In this document: positions 1 to 7,634 of the stretch, in pieces | Numbering within the stretch: position 1 is the first letter of the stretch | How the letters are laid out: the number at the start of each line of letters is the position of its first letter | Origin: Chitinophaga pinensis | Lineage (GTDB): Bacteria > Bacteroidota > Bacteroidia > Flavobacteriales > Flavobacteriaceae | Length of the DNA stretch: 10,209 bases | Reading direction: 5' to 3' | Assembly: GCA_943324925.2 (NCBI GenBank) | Contig: CALPNL020000059.1 | Location: 1 to 10,209 of the forward strand | Notes under the pieces: generated by a model | What the model saw: only the letters and a program-made list of their open reading frames with translations | Database searches by the model: none | What the model was told of the DNA's origin: nothing | Position numbers and translations under genes: made by a program

Positions 1-1322
1 CCAAATAAAATAACATCTTGAGGAACGATACTCATATTTCCTCGTAGCGTTTCTAAATCGTAATCGTAAATATTCTTGCCGTCTATGCTAATTTCACCCC
101 CTTCAATATCATAAAAACGCAATAATAAGGAGGCTATAGTTGACTTTCCTGCACCACTAGGGCCAACGATTGCTATCTTTTGTCCAAAATCAGCATTAAA
201 ACTTACATCTTTTAATACTTGAATTTCTTTTCTTGAAGGATAAGAAAAAGCTACTTTTTTGAAACTTACATTTCCGTTTAATACTTTTTCTGTACTAGAT
301 TCCGAGGAATTTATTTTCTCTGGAGTTTCATCTAATAATTCGAAAACTCTTTCAGTAGCACCAACGGCTTTTTGAATTTGAGCATACAATTCTGCAATTC
401 CTCCAAATGAAGCTCCTACAAAAGTGGAATATAATACAAATGATATTAATTGTCCTACGCTCATTTCCCCACTTATACTCAATCGAACGCCGAACCAAAC
501 AACTGCTACAATTGCACCAAAAAGGCAAAATATAATGAACGAGGCAAAGTAGCCGCGGTATTTCCCTCCTTTTATAGCAATTTTTACAATTTCTTTAATC
601 TTACCATTATAGCGCGCAATTTCGTACCATTCATTTGCAAAAGCTTTAACAATACTAATTCCTTGCATGGTCTCTTCTACAATTACTTGACTTTCGGCAA
701 CCTGATCCTGAACTTTTTTAGAGTATTTTCTGATAAATCTTCCAAAAATTACCGCGGCAACTGCCACCAATGGAACTACCGACAACATTAATAAAGTAAG
801 TTTGAAACTCTCGCTTGCCAATAAAGCGATTCCACCAATAATTAATATAAATTGTCTTAAAAATTCTGCAATAGTTGATGTTAATGTATCTTGAATTTGA
901 GTAATATCGGAGCTAATTCTACTATTTAATTCACCTACACGTTTTTGCGAAAAGAAAGTCATCGGTAATTTCACTAAATTACTGTACAATGCCAAACGCA
1001 AATTGGCTAAGGTGTTTTCAGTAAAATTGACAAATAAGGATAATCTGAAGAAAGAAAAAAGCGACTGAAATAAGAGAATTACAATTAGTCCGCCAGCGAT
1101 TAAATTGGCTTGAGCATTGTCTTTATTTTTTACGCAATCAATTAAAAGTCCCATTAATTTTGGAAAGGCAAGTGCGGTTCCTCCTGTAAATAATAAGAAA
1201 ATTAAACCTACATAAAATTTCCATTTATGATTTTCAGCATATTTAAATATTAATAAAGCTTTGCTTAGTGAAGATTTAGTAAGTTTTGATTTTGGTAAAT
1301 CATTTTCTTTGAAACGGGCCAT
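1..1322 (-). CDS. ABC half-transporter, fused permease/ATPase, MsbA-like (3' part missing)
   Basis: Inner-membrane exporter half-transporter that would dimerise and use ATP to move a lipid, drug or peptide-like substrate; the substrate cannot be told from sequence. The window holds 440 codons plus two bases, in frame from ATG at 1322, beginning MARFKENDLP. Residues about 33-310 form the six-helix type 1 exporter membrane domain, with hydrophobic stretches near 36-55, 74-92, 155-195, 257-279 and 290-308. The nucleotide-binding domain starts near 350: A-loop tyrosine in FSYPSR (about 361), Walker A GPSGAGKST (387-395), Q-loop IVPQD (Gln435). The ABC signature, Walker B and H-loop lie beyond the edge; family members run to about 580-600 residues, so roughly a quarter is missing because of the window, not decay. 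An exact -7 box (TACATTTG) sits 19 bases before the start, so it is probably transcribed on its own rather than from the thioredoxin-like gene. Family assignment is firm; calling it MsbA itself would be overreach. Confidence 0.95.
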   Translation of the reverse strand, partial: MARFKENDLPKSKLTKSSLSKALLIFKYAENHKWKFYVGLIFLLFTGGTALAFPKLMGLLIDCVKNKDNAQANLIAGGLIVILLFQSLFSFFRLSLFVNFTENTLANLRLALYSNLVKLPMTFFSQKRVGELNSRISSDITQIQDTLTSTIAEFLRQFILIIGGIALLASESFKLTLLMLSVVPLVAVAAVIFGRFIRKYSKKVQDQVAESQVIVEETMQGISIVKAFANEWYEIARYNGKIKEIVKIAIKGGKYRGYFASFIIFCLFGAIVAVVWFGVRLSISGEMSVGQLISFVLYSTFVGASFGGIAELYAQIQKAVGATERVFELLDETPEKINSSESSTEKVLNGNVSFKKVAFSYPSRKEIQVLKDVSFNADFGQKIAIVGPSGAGKSTIASLLLRFYDIEGGEISIDGKNIYDYDLETLRGNMSIVPQDVILF

Positions 1323-1341
1323 TTTTAGGATGTTTATTTTG

Positions 1342-1349
1342 CAAATGTA
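1342..1349 (-). promoter_or_regulatory. Bacteroidota -7 promoter box of the ABC transporter gene
   Basis: On the minus strand this reads TACATTTG, an exact match to the Bacteroidota primary-sigma -7 consensus TAnnTTTG. It lies 19 bases before the ATG at 1322, predicting a leader of only about 15 bases. No good TTTG -33 box is seen about 19-21 bases upstream. The whole 81-base gap (1323-1403) holds nothing else I can support; a T7 run on the minus strand near 1384-1390 has no stem before it. Confidence 0.6.
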
Positions 1350-1403
1350 GACTTAAACTAAACTAATCGCATTTATTATGTGTTAAAAAAATACCAGAAA
1401 GAT

Positions 1404-2912
1404 TTATTTATTATTTTCTAATGCACTTAAAATAGGTCTAATTTGATCAACATCAATTCTCTTCGCTTTAATTCTTTTTTCCTTATCCAATATATAAATA
1501 ACAGGAGTAGAGTAGATGTCGTATTTGTCCTTTAAATTATTGTAATGTGCACCATCGTAGACGTTTATCCAATCTAATTTCTTTTCGTCAACATACTTTT
1601 TGTATTTGTCAAACTCTTGTTGGGTGTAAACACAAAATACTTTTAGGTCTATTTTATCTTTTAACAATTGGTGGTATAAATCAACTAATTTTGGAATTTC
1701 CACTTGGCAATGGCTGCAGTCTACATCCCAAAACACCAAAAGTGTATATTTAGCTTTAATAGAATGAAGTTTTAAAAATGTCTTTTCTATTTCTGCAGCA
1801 TTAGCATAGTAAATCTTGGTCATTTCCTCACTAGTTTTGGCATTTTCAAATCCCATTTTAGCAATTTTATCATGACTTTCTATAGGTATCATAGGTAATT
1901 CAGGAGCTATAGCTTCTAATAATAGCGGTCTTAATATGTTTGCGCGGTTTATAATGTTATTTACAATATTATCGTCGTTATAGATATCTTTTGCCTTTCC
2001 AGTTTTGAAATATTTATCTACAATATAGACAAACACTTTGTCAAAACCCATTACTTTAGAAGTTTCATATTTGTTTACAAAGTTTGCTAATAACAACTTG
2101 TACATTATTGAACCTTCAACAGCTTGGTTCATAATTTGGTCTATTTCTATAGAAACAGCATCAGGATCTTTCGTTACCACTGATTCAAAATAGCGAGTTA
2201 ATCGGCCATAAAAAAAAGGCGTTCTTGCTAATCCGTCGTCTTTGAAGTTAACTCCATCCCAATAATGATCTTTGTAATAGTTAAAAACAGCAATACTGTC
2301 AGGCCGTCCATTGGATGCTTTAGGAATGTCTTTTAAGTATTTCTCCATTTTTAAATTCAATGCGTCACTAATGAAAGTCCCTTTATTTTTTTGAATAAAA
2401 GCCTTCTCGTAACTTTCAATATTCTCACTGATTAGCTTTTGCTTTCCCGACATATAATCGGTAGAATCTTTTTTACTTAAACCTTTAGTTTTTGGTAAAT
2501 ACGATTCAAATTCAATTCGTTGAACTTCGAAATATTTGATATAATCGAAAAAATCGTTTTGAATTTTTGAGTTGCTACATTGTAATTGCTCTTTATAATT
2601 GGAAACCGATTCGCTAGAGATAACTAAATTCTGATTATCATCATCAACGATAAAGTCAAAATAAATTGATTTTCCTTGTCCTACAAGTGAATATATCCCT
2701 TTGTATAATTTCTTTTTACCGTTGAACTCAATTTTACCATTTTTAATTTTGGCGCACGTGTCCACAATCATATTTTTATCAAATTGATAAAAAGTTAAAT
2801 AAGCAATGGTGTCTTTACAATGTTTTAAATTGATTTTAATATCATAACTATTCTGTGCATTGGCTGCATTGATAGTAAATAAAACGACTAATAATAAGAA
2901 TGTTTTTTTCAT
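1404..2912 (-). CDS. Periplasmic thioredoxin-like protein, DUF4369-like/DUF5106/TlpA-type
   Basis: A 502-residue exported thiol-disulfide protein, probably a periplasmic reductase or chaperone-like oxidoreductase; the substrate is unknown. Residues 1-19 are a Sec signal peptide (hydrophobic core FLLLVVLF, likely cleavage after ANA), with no lipobox cysteine, so it should be soluble. Residues about 22-110 form a beta-rich N-terminal part resembling DUF4369. Residues about 120-340 match the DUF5106 pattern, with the characteristic run YYKDHYWDGVNF and LARTPFFYGRL (212-238) and YETSKVMGFDKVFVYI (282-297). The thioredoxin fold occupies about 365-500: active site CSHC at 399-402 after VFWDVD, and the cis-proline in STP (Pro470). 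CSHC instead of CGPC is typical of this Bacteroidota subfamily. Start chosen because it gives an intact signal peptide. The stop of pheT is 45 bases upstream and an exact -7 box overlaps it. Naming it TlpA or ResA would imply a role in cytochrome maturation that nothing here supports. Confidence 0.9.
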   Translation of the reverse strand: MKKTFLLLVVLFTINAANAQNSYDIKINLKHCKDTIAYLTFYQFDKNMIVDTCAKIKNGKIEFNGKKKLYKGIYSLVGQGKSIYFDFIVDDDNQNLVISSESVSNYKEQLQCSNSKIQNDFFDYIKYFEVQRIEFESYLPKTKGLSKKDSTDYMSGKQKLISENIESYEKAFIQKNKGTFISDALNLKMEKYLKDIPKASNGRPDSIAVFNYYKDHYWDGVNFKDDGLARTPFFYGRLTRYFESVVTKDPDAVSIEIDQIMNQAVEGSIMYKLLLANFVNKYETSKVMGFDKVFVYIVDKYFKTGKAKDIYNDDNIVNNIINRANILRPLLLEAIAPELPMIPIESHDKIAKMGFENAKTSEEMTKIYYANAAEIEKTFLKLHSIKAKYTLLVFWDVDCSHCQVEIPKLVDLYHQLLKDKIDLKVFCVYTQQEFDKYKKYVDEKKLDWINVYDGAHYNNLKDKYDIYSTPVIYILDKEKRIKAKRIDVDQIRPILSALENNK

Positions 2913-2952
2913 TTATTATAAAAAAGTTTTAGAATAAAATAGTCTATAAATT

Positions 2953-2960
2953 CAAAGTTA
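2953..2960 (-). promoter_or_regulatory. -7 promoter box of the thioredoxin-like gene, overlapping the pheT stop codon
   Basis: The minus strand reads TAACTTTG, an exact TAnnTTTG match whose TAA is the pheT stop codon itself. It lies 40 bases before the ATG at 2912, predicting a leader of roughly 35 bases. There is no recognisable TTTG -33 box at the usual distance, which would fall inside pheT coding sequence. Half of the match is constrained by the stop codon, so confidence is lower than for the other boxes. Confidence 0.45.
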
Positions 2961-5381
2961 TCTTAATTGTGCGCCTAATTGTGTTTGAAAATTATTTTGA
3001 AGTTTACTCATTATTTTTTCAATTTGAGTATCTGTTAATGTTTTAGATTCATCTTGAATAGTAAAACTAACCGCGTATGATTTTTTACCTTCAGGCAAGT
3101 TTTTACCAACATAAACGTCAAACAAAGTGATTTCTTTCAGTAAGTCTTTCTCTGTTTGTTTTGCTATACTGTAAATGTCTTCAAAAGCAACGGTTTCATC
3201 TAAAAGTAAAGCCAAATCTCTTCTTACTTCAGGATATTTAGGTATTTCTACAAATTTAATTTTATTTGAAATCGAATTTAAAACCGCATTCCAATCAAAA
3301 TCAGCATAAAAAACTTCTTGTTTGATATCGAAATGTTTCAGAATAGATTTTTTCACAGTTCCAAATTCAACTAAAACATTATTTCCATTTGTAAATGCAA
3401 TTCCCTCAGCAAATACGTCTGTTGAGATTGGTTTAGTTTGAATATTATTAATTCCTAGTCGGGACAAAATACTATTAACATATCCTTTAAATAAGAAAAA
3501 ATCAGTTGGTTTTTGAATAGTTGTCCAGCTTTCTTTTATTTTGTTTCCAGTGGTAAAAAGCGATAAATGTTTCGGTTCGTCAAAACCAGAAGGTAATTTA
3601 TGATAAGTTTTTCCAAATTCAAATAACTTCAAATCGGTATTTCGACGATTGATATTAAAAGAAACCGCTTCGAGTCCAGAAAACAATAAAGATTGTCTCA
3701 TTGCTGACAAATCGTTACTTAATGGATTAATAATTAGTACGTTATAATCTTCTTTTAGATTTTCAGATAATTTAATATAGTCTGGAGTTGTTAATGAATT
3801 GGCCATCATTTCATGAAATCCTAAAGAGGTCAATTGATTTCCAATAACATTCTGCACTTTGTAGTCTTCAGTTCTTCCTGAATTGGAAACAGTCGCATTT
3901 ACTTTATTGGTAAAATTGATGTTGTTGTATCCATAAACACGAAGCAACTCTTCAATTACATCAATTTCTCTTTGAACGTCTACTCGATAGGCAGGAATTA
4001 TAAGCCCTAAACTAGAATCTGATACACTGGTAACTTTTATATCTAGAGAAACTAATATTTTCTTAATAGTTTCTTTAGGTATTGCTTGTCCGATAATTTT
4101 AGTAACATTTTCGAAATTTAAAACCACAGGAAAATCTCCATTTTTGATATTATTTACATCGATAAGATCTGAAGTTATTTCACCTCCAGCAACTTCCAAT
4201 ATCAAAATGGCTGCTCTTTTCAACGCATAATCTGTAATCCCTGGATCAATTCCTCTTTCAAATCTGAATGAAGCATCGGTGCTTAAACCATGTCTTTTGG
4301 CAGTTTTACGGATAGAAACCGGGTTGAAATAGGCGCTTTCTAAAAAGATTGCAGTCGTACTTTCAGAAACACCAGAATCCAAACCTCCAAATACACCTGC
4401 AATACAAAGTGGCCCTTGAGAATCACAAATCATGATGTCTTCTTCATTCAAACTTCTTTCAATTCCGTCTAAAGTGGTGAATTTCGTTCCTGATTTTACT
4501 GTATCAACTATAATATTTCCATTAATTTTTGAAGCGTCAAAAGCATGAAGGGGTTGTCCTAATTCATGCAATACATAATTGGTAACATCCACTATATTAT
4601 TTTTTGGAGTTAATCCAATCGCTTTTAATTTATTTTTTAGCCATTCAGGTGAAGGTTTTACTGTAATTCCTGAAATGGTAATACCACAATATCTAGGAGT
4701 TAATTTGGTATTATTAACTTTAACATCAATTTTGAAAGTTCTTTTGTCAACTTTAAATTTATTAACAGAAGGAGTAATTAATTCATATTGCTTTCCGTCT
4801 TTTTGAATTAATCCAGCGCGTAAATCTCTAGCTACACCCCAGTGACTCATAGCGTCAGCACGATTTGGAGTTAATCCAATTTCAAAAACTTCGTCCGTTT
4901 CTATTTTAAAAACTTTAGCAGCTGGTATTCCAGGAACTAAACTAGAATCAAGAACCATAATTCCTTCATGACTGTCACCAAGACCTAATTCATCTTCAGC
5001 GCAAATCATTCCGTAGCTTTCTTCTCCTCTAATTTTGCCTTTTTTTATTTCAAATGACTGTCCTTCTTTATCGTATAATTTTGTTCCAATTGTTGCAACA
5101 GGAACTTTTTGCCCTACAGCAACATTGGAAGCACCACATACAATTTGAATAGGAGTACCAGTACCAATATCAACAGTAGTTACTTTCAATTTATCGGCAT
5201 TGGTATGTTGGATGCAAGTAAGTACATGGCCAACCACGACTCCTTCCAATCCACCTTTTAAACTTTCAAATTTTTCTACGCCTTCAACTTCTAATCCTAG
5301 ATCGGTTAATACATCAGCAGTATCTTCCGATTTCAAATCGATATTTATAAATTGTTTTAACCAGTTGTAAGATATTTTCAT
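2958..5381 (-). CDS. pheT: Phenylalanine--tRNA ligase beta subunit
   Basis: Beta subunit of the cytoplasmic alpha2-beta2 enzyme that charges tRNA-Phe; it binds the tRNA and edits mischarged tyrosine. The protein is 807 residues, the usual size for long bacterial PheT. The start MKISYNWLKQFINID is the family N terminus. An OB-fold tRNA-binding domain spans about 40-155 (HTNADKLKVTTVDIG, VCGASNVAVGQKVPVA). The B3/B4 editing domain covers about 215-400 (NNIVDVTNYVLHELGQPLHAFD at 261-282, ASFRFERGIDP at 370-380). The B5 domain follows at about 410-485 (DVIEELLRVYGYNNI), then the catalytic-like core at about 490-700 (INPLSNDLSAMRQSLL at 551-566) and the anticodon-binding FDX-ACB domain at about 713-806 (PKYPEVRRDLALLLDE). 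The frame stays open for eight codons upstream to an ATG at 5405, but that ATG lies inside the -7 box and the extra residues are not family-like. The alpha-subunit gene pheS is not adjacent, so pheS and pheT are split here. Confidence 0.98.
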   Translation of the reverse strand: MKISYNWLKQFINIDLKSEDTADVLTDLGLEVEGVEKFESLKGGLEGVVVGHVLTCIQHTNADKLKVTTVDIGTGTPIQIVCGASNVAVGQKVPVATIGTKLYDKEGQSFEIKKGKIRGEESYGMICAEDELGLGDSHEGIMVLDSSLVPGIPAAKVFKIETDEVFEIGLTPNRADAMSHWGVARDLRAGLIQKDGKQYELITPSVNKFKVDKRTFKIDVKVNNTKLTPRYCGITISGITVKPSPEWLKNKLKAIGLTPKNNIVDVTNYVLHELGQPLHAFDASKINGNIIVDTVKSGTKFTTLDGIERSLNEEDIMICDSQGPLCIAGVFGGLDSGVSESTTAIFLESAYFNPVSIRKTAKRHGLSTDASFRFERGIDPGITDYALKRAAILILEVAGGEITSDLIDVNNIKNGDFPVVLNFENVTKIIGQAIPKETIKKILVSLDIKVTSVSDSSLGLIIPAYRVDVQREIDVIEELLRVYGYNNINFTNKVNATVSNSGRTEDYKVQNVIGNQLTSLGFHEMMANSLTTPDYIKLSENLKEDYNVLIINPLSNDLSAMRQSLLFSGLEAVSFNINRRNTDLKLFEFGKTYHKLPSGFDEPKHLSLFTTGNKIKESWTTIQKPTDFFLFKGYVNSILSRLGINNIQTKPISTDVFAEGIAFTNGNNVLVEFGTVKKSILKHFDIKQEVFYADFDWNAVLNSISNKIKFVEIPKYPEVRRDLALLLDETVAFEDIYSIAKQTEKDLLKEITLFDVYVGKNLPEGKKSYAVSFTIQDESKTLTDTQIEKIMSKLQNNFQTQLGAQLR

Positions 5382-5402
5382 TTGTTTTCTATAATAAAGA
5401 TG

Positions 5403-5410
5403 CAAATATA
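5403..5410 (-). promoter_or_regulatory. -7 promoter box of pheT
   Basis: The minus strand reads TATATTTG, an exact TAnnTTTG match 21 bases before the pheT ATG at 5381. A TTTC (plus-strand 5431-5434) lies 20 bases upstream, one mismatch from the -33 TTTG. Transcription should begin near 5397-5399, downstream of the alternative ATG at 5405, which therefore would not be in the mRNA. The 84-base gap 5382-5465 shows no T-box leader structure or attenuator peptide, so no phenylalanine-responsive leader is evident. Confidence 0.65.
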
Positions 5411-5458
5411 AGGATTGCAGATTGTAGTAAGAAAGATTTTTTATGCTTTTTTACACCT

Positions 5459-5485
5459 ATTTTTGCTAACGAACTAGCGAAAAAT
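5459..5485. repeat. Imperfect inverted repeat spanning the stop codon of the secreted-protein gene
   Basis: On the plus strand, ATTTTTGCTA (5459-5468) pairs with TAGCGAAAAAT (5475-5485) around a six-base loop, with one bulged G at 5479. The stop codon of the T9SS gene (5466-5468) lies in one arm. As RNA on the minus strand it is a hairpin with 10 pairs, but no U-run follows it, so it is not a classical intrinsic terminator. It might still mark or protect the 3' end of the upstream transcript. Confidence 0.4.
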
Positions 5486-7571
5486 GGGAGCTAAATTGTA
5501 GGTTCACATTTTGTTCTGTGTAATAAACCGTAAACCAATAATCTGTTGCGGGTAATGGGTTTCCGTTGTAATTTCCATCCCATCCAGGACCTGAAGGTTT
5601 GATTTGTTTAATCAATTTTCCATATCGATCAAATATATCAATATAGGAATTGGGTTGGTTTTTCAATTCTGTAATATTCCAAGTATCATGAACAGTATCC
5701 CCATTTGGTGTAAAATAAGTAGGATAATCAATTATCTGAACGATAATTTTCTTCACCCCACAGAAAAACTTGTCTCTAACCCATATTTCATGTATACCCA
5801 TTGACAAATTGTTAAACACATTACTATCTTGATAAGGATTGAAATCTAATTTGTATTCATAATCTCCAACAGGAGTTACACTTATGGTTACCGTTTGATT
5901 AACCGAGAAGTAATTAGAAACTACAGAAGTTACTATTCCTGGGGGTAAACGAGTTCCAATTGTAGCATTTGCAGAAGCAGAACACCCAGTAGTGCTATTT
6001 GTAGCAATTACAGAATAAGCCCCGGGTAAGGTAGCTCGGTAATTATTTCTAGTTTGCCCTGCAATTATTCCAGCACTATTAGACCATACAAAGGTGTGAC
6101 TACTAGAACTAAGATTGGCTACTAAGGTGAAAGATCCGAGGGAATTTCCAGCATCATCCAAACAGATAAAACCATCTTGTGGCAAAGTGACGATAGGTAG
6201 TTTATTAACTATTATAGTGCCATTATAACTTGCTGGAGGAGCACAACCACCTTGTGTGGTTAAGGTAAAATTAAAAGTTCCATCCACTGTTGGCGTTCCA
6301 ATAATTGAATAAACACCATTAGTTAAACTTCCGGACAAACCAGTAGGTAAACTTCCTGAAGAAAGAGATACATTAGTAGCTAAACCGCCAATATTAAAAG
6401 TAATTGGTAGGATTAAAAAGTTCAAACATAAAGTGGGTATTGAGGAAGTTAATGTTAAACTCGGTAATGGATTAATAGTAATTGGAAAGTTGGATGTTGA
6501 AGCGGTTTGACAAATTGCCGGATTGGCAGTTAGGGTATAAGTTACGACGTAAGTCCCAGGCACACTATTAGCCAGGTTTATTTCTCCAGTTGACGAATTC
6601 ATACTTAATCCAGCAGTTGAAGTAAAAACGCCTCCTGTAGTAAATCCAGTAGCAGGAATTATAGAGGGATTTGTATCGTTAATACAAATGGGAGAATTAT
6701 AGGTAAATGCTGAAACTGTAGGCAAGCTAACAGATAGATTAAAATCGGTTATTGCAAAACATCCTGTAAAAATATTATTTAACCTAATGAAGATCTGTTG
6801 TGGATTGGAAGTATTTCTAAAATTGTTAGGGGTTGCAATTGCATTAGTACTGGTTACAGCATCGTTATAACTGGTATGATAAGTAGCCACTAAATTGGGT
6901 TGAGTCCCAATAGCTAAATTAGTGTTTGGAGTCATATCAAAATTGGCTTCTCCCGGAAAATTAGGCAAACTACATTTTTGAAAATCAGTTTTTGCTATGG
7001 TTGATGGTGCTTGAAAAAAAGTTGCAGTACCTGACCACGTTATTGAAAAAGCACTCACGCCAACAGGTCGGTCAATGGCAATATAATAGATTTCGTTATC
7101 CAAAACATCCATCCATTTAATAAAACTATTTCCGTCATTACCAGGCCCTTCACTAACATCAATTTCAGTACTGTTCATTCCAGTCAAATTATCTGTAAGA
7201 CCCGCTTGAAGTGGGTTGGTGGTTGAGCATCTAATAGCAGTGCCTAGATTATTACACGTTACATTAGGACCAAAAATCCAAAAATCTAAATCTTCAACTA
7301 AATTCGGACTTTGTGGGGTTAAAGTAAATCCCAATGTTCCACCAGTTCTGATTCTAATCTTCAACCATAAACTATTATTTTCCCCGAGGCCACATGCGTT
7401 CCCTGGTGAAATTTCTTGAACTCCAATTCCTGTAGCAGTTAGGCCCGATAAATTGGCGTTTCCGCAAATAAAAATAGCATTAACACAATCGTTTTGAGCT
7501 TTTATGCTATAGCTTGAAAATAAGATTATGATAGTAAGAGTTCTAAATAATTTATTTAAAAATAAATCCAT
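5466..7571 (-). CDS. T9SS type B secreted surface protein with Ig-like domains and CHU_C sorting domain
   Basis: A 701-residue protein predicted to cross the inner membrane by Sec and the outer membrane by the type IX secretion system, ending outside the cell. The role is unknown; such proteins are often adhesin-like. Residues 1-25 are a signal peptide (LTIIILFSSYS, cleavage after IKA). Residues about 26-185 form an N-terminal domain common in Flavobacteriia surface proteins (DCVNAIFICGN, DFWIFGP). From about 195 to 610 come beta-sandwich modules rich in Thr, Ser and Asn: one with GGVFTSTAGLSMNSSTGEIN (313-332) and PGTYVVTYTL, an He_PIG-like module (SLPTGLSG, GTPTVDGTFNFTLTT at 407-439), and a PKD/Ig-like module with VWSNSAG and PGAYSVIATN. 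Residues about 616-701 are the gliding-motility-associated C-terminal domain (TIGR04131 type): YFTPNGDTVHDTWNI, IDIFDRYGKLIKQI, GWDGNYNGNPLPATDYWF, ending in FSLVR. No SprF/PorP-like partner gene is in the window. No catalytic domain is recognised. Confidence 0.93.
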   Translation of the reverse strand: MDLFLNKLFRTLTIIILFSSYSIKAQNDCVNAIFICGNANLSGLTATGIGVQEISPGNACGLGENNSLWLKIRIRTGGTLGFTLTPQSPNLVEDLDFWIFGPNVTCNNLGTAIRCSTTNPLQAGLTDNLTGMNSTEIDVSEGPGNDGNSFIKWMDVLDNEIYYIAIDRPVGVSAFSITWSGTATFFQAPSTIAKTDFQKCSLPNFPGEANFDMTPNTNLAIGTQPNLVATYHTSYNDAVTSTNAIATPNNFRNTSNPQQIFIRLNNIFTGCFAITDFNLSVSLPTVSAFTYNSPICINDTNPSIIPATGFTTGGVFTSTAGLSMNSSTGEINLANSVPGTYVVTYTLTANPAICQTASTSNFPITINPLPSLTLTSSIPTLCLNFLILPITFNIGGLATNVSLSSGSLPTGLSGSLTNGVYSIIGTPTVDGTFNFTLTTQGGCAPPASYNGTIIVNKLPIVTLPQDGFICLDDAGNSLGSFTLVANLSSSSHTFVWSNSAGIIAGQTRNNYRATLPGAYSVIATNSTTGCSASANATIGTRLPPGIVTSVVSNYFSVNQTVTISVTPVGDYEYKLDFNPYQDSNVFNNLSMGIHEIWVRDKFFCGVKKIIVQIIDYPTYFTPNGDTVHDTWNITELKNQPNSYIDIFDRYGKLIKQIKPSGPGWDGNYNGNPLPATDYWFTVYYTEQNVNLQFSSHFSLVR

Positions 7572-7591
7572 AAGTGGCGTTTTTTTGGTAG

Positions 7592-7632
7592 GTAAATTTA
7601 TGTAAATTATTGTAAAATTTGTAATTAAATTT
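7592..7632. repeat. Phased A/T tracts: degenerate GTAAAWTT repeats at about 10-base spacing
   Basis: Four units beginning GTAA start at 7592, 7602, 7612 and 7621 on the plus strand. Each contains an A-then-T tract: AAATTT, AAATT, AAAATTT and, after a short insertion, AAATTT. The A/T junctions fall at about 7596, 7606, 7617 and 7629, that is 10, 11 and 12 bases apart, close to the helical repeat. Such phasing is expected to curve DNA. The block fills most of the 63-base gap between the recG stop and the start of the secreted-protein gene. Confidence 0.5.
7593..7600 (-). promoter_or_regulatory. Weak candidate -7 box of the T9SS secreted-protein gene
   Basis: The minus strand reads TAAATTTA, one mismatch from TAnnTTTG, 21 bases before the ATG at 7571. 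That is the same distance as in pheT. No -33 TTTG is visible, and the sequence is low-complexity AT, so a chance match is quite possible. If this is not a promoter, the gene may be read through from recG. Confidence 0.25.
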
Positions 7633-7634
7633 CT

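Noticed and set aside
450..791. 113-residue plus-strand open frame opposite the ABC transporter
   Set aside because: It lies wholly antisense to a well-conserved ABC membrane domain, has no recognisable family, no promoter box and an Asn/Phe/Tyr-rich composition typical of a shadow frame.
1384..1390. T7 run on the minus strand after the thioredoxin-like gene, as an intrinsic terminator
   Set aside because: No GC-rich or otherwise stable stem precedes it.
2960..2982. Direct repeat CACAATTA twice near the pheT 3' end
   Set aside because: It encodes two Gln-Leu pairs in the C-terminal residues and is explained by codon repetition.
5382..5405. N-terminal extension of pheT
   Set aside because: The extra eight codons overlap the -7 box and do not match the known PheT N terminus.
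5382..5465. T-box, attenuator peptide or other phenylalanine-responsive leader before pheT
   Set aside because: The gap is 84 bases and the predicted leader only about 17; no Phe-rich short frame, T-box motif or terminator/antiterminator pair is present.
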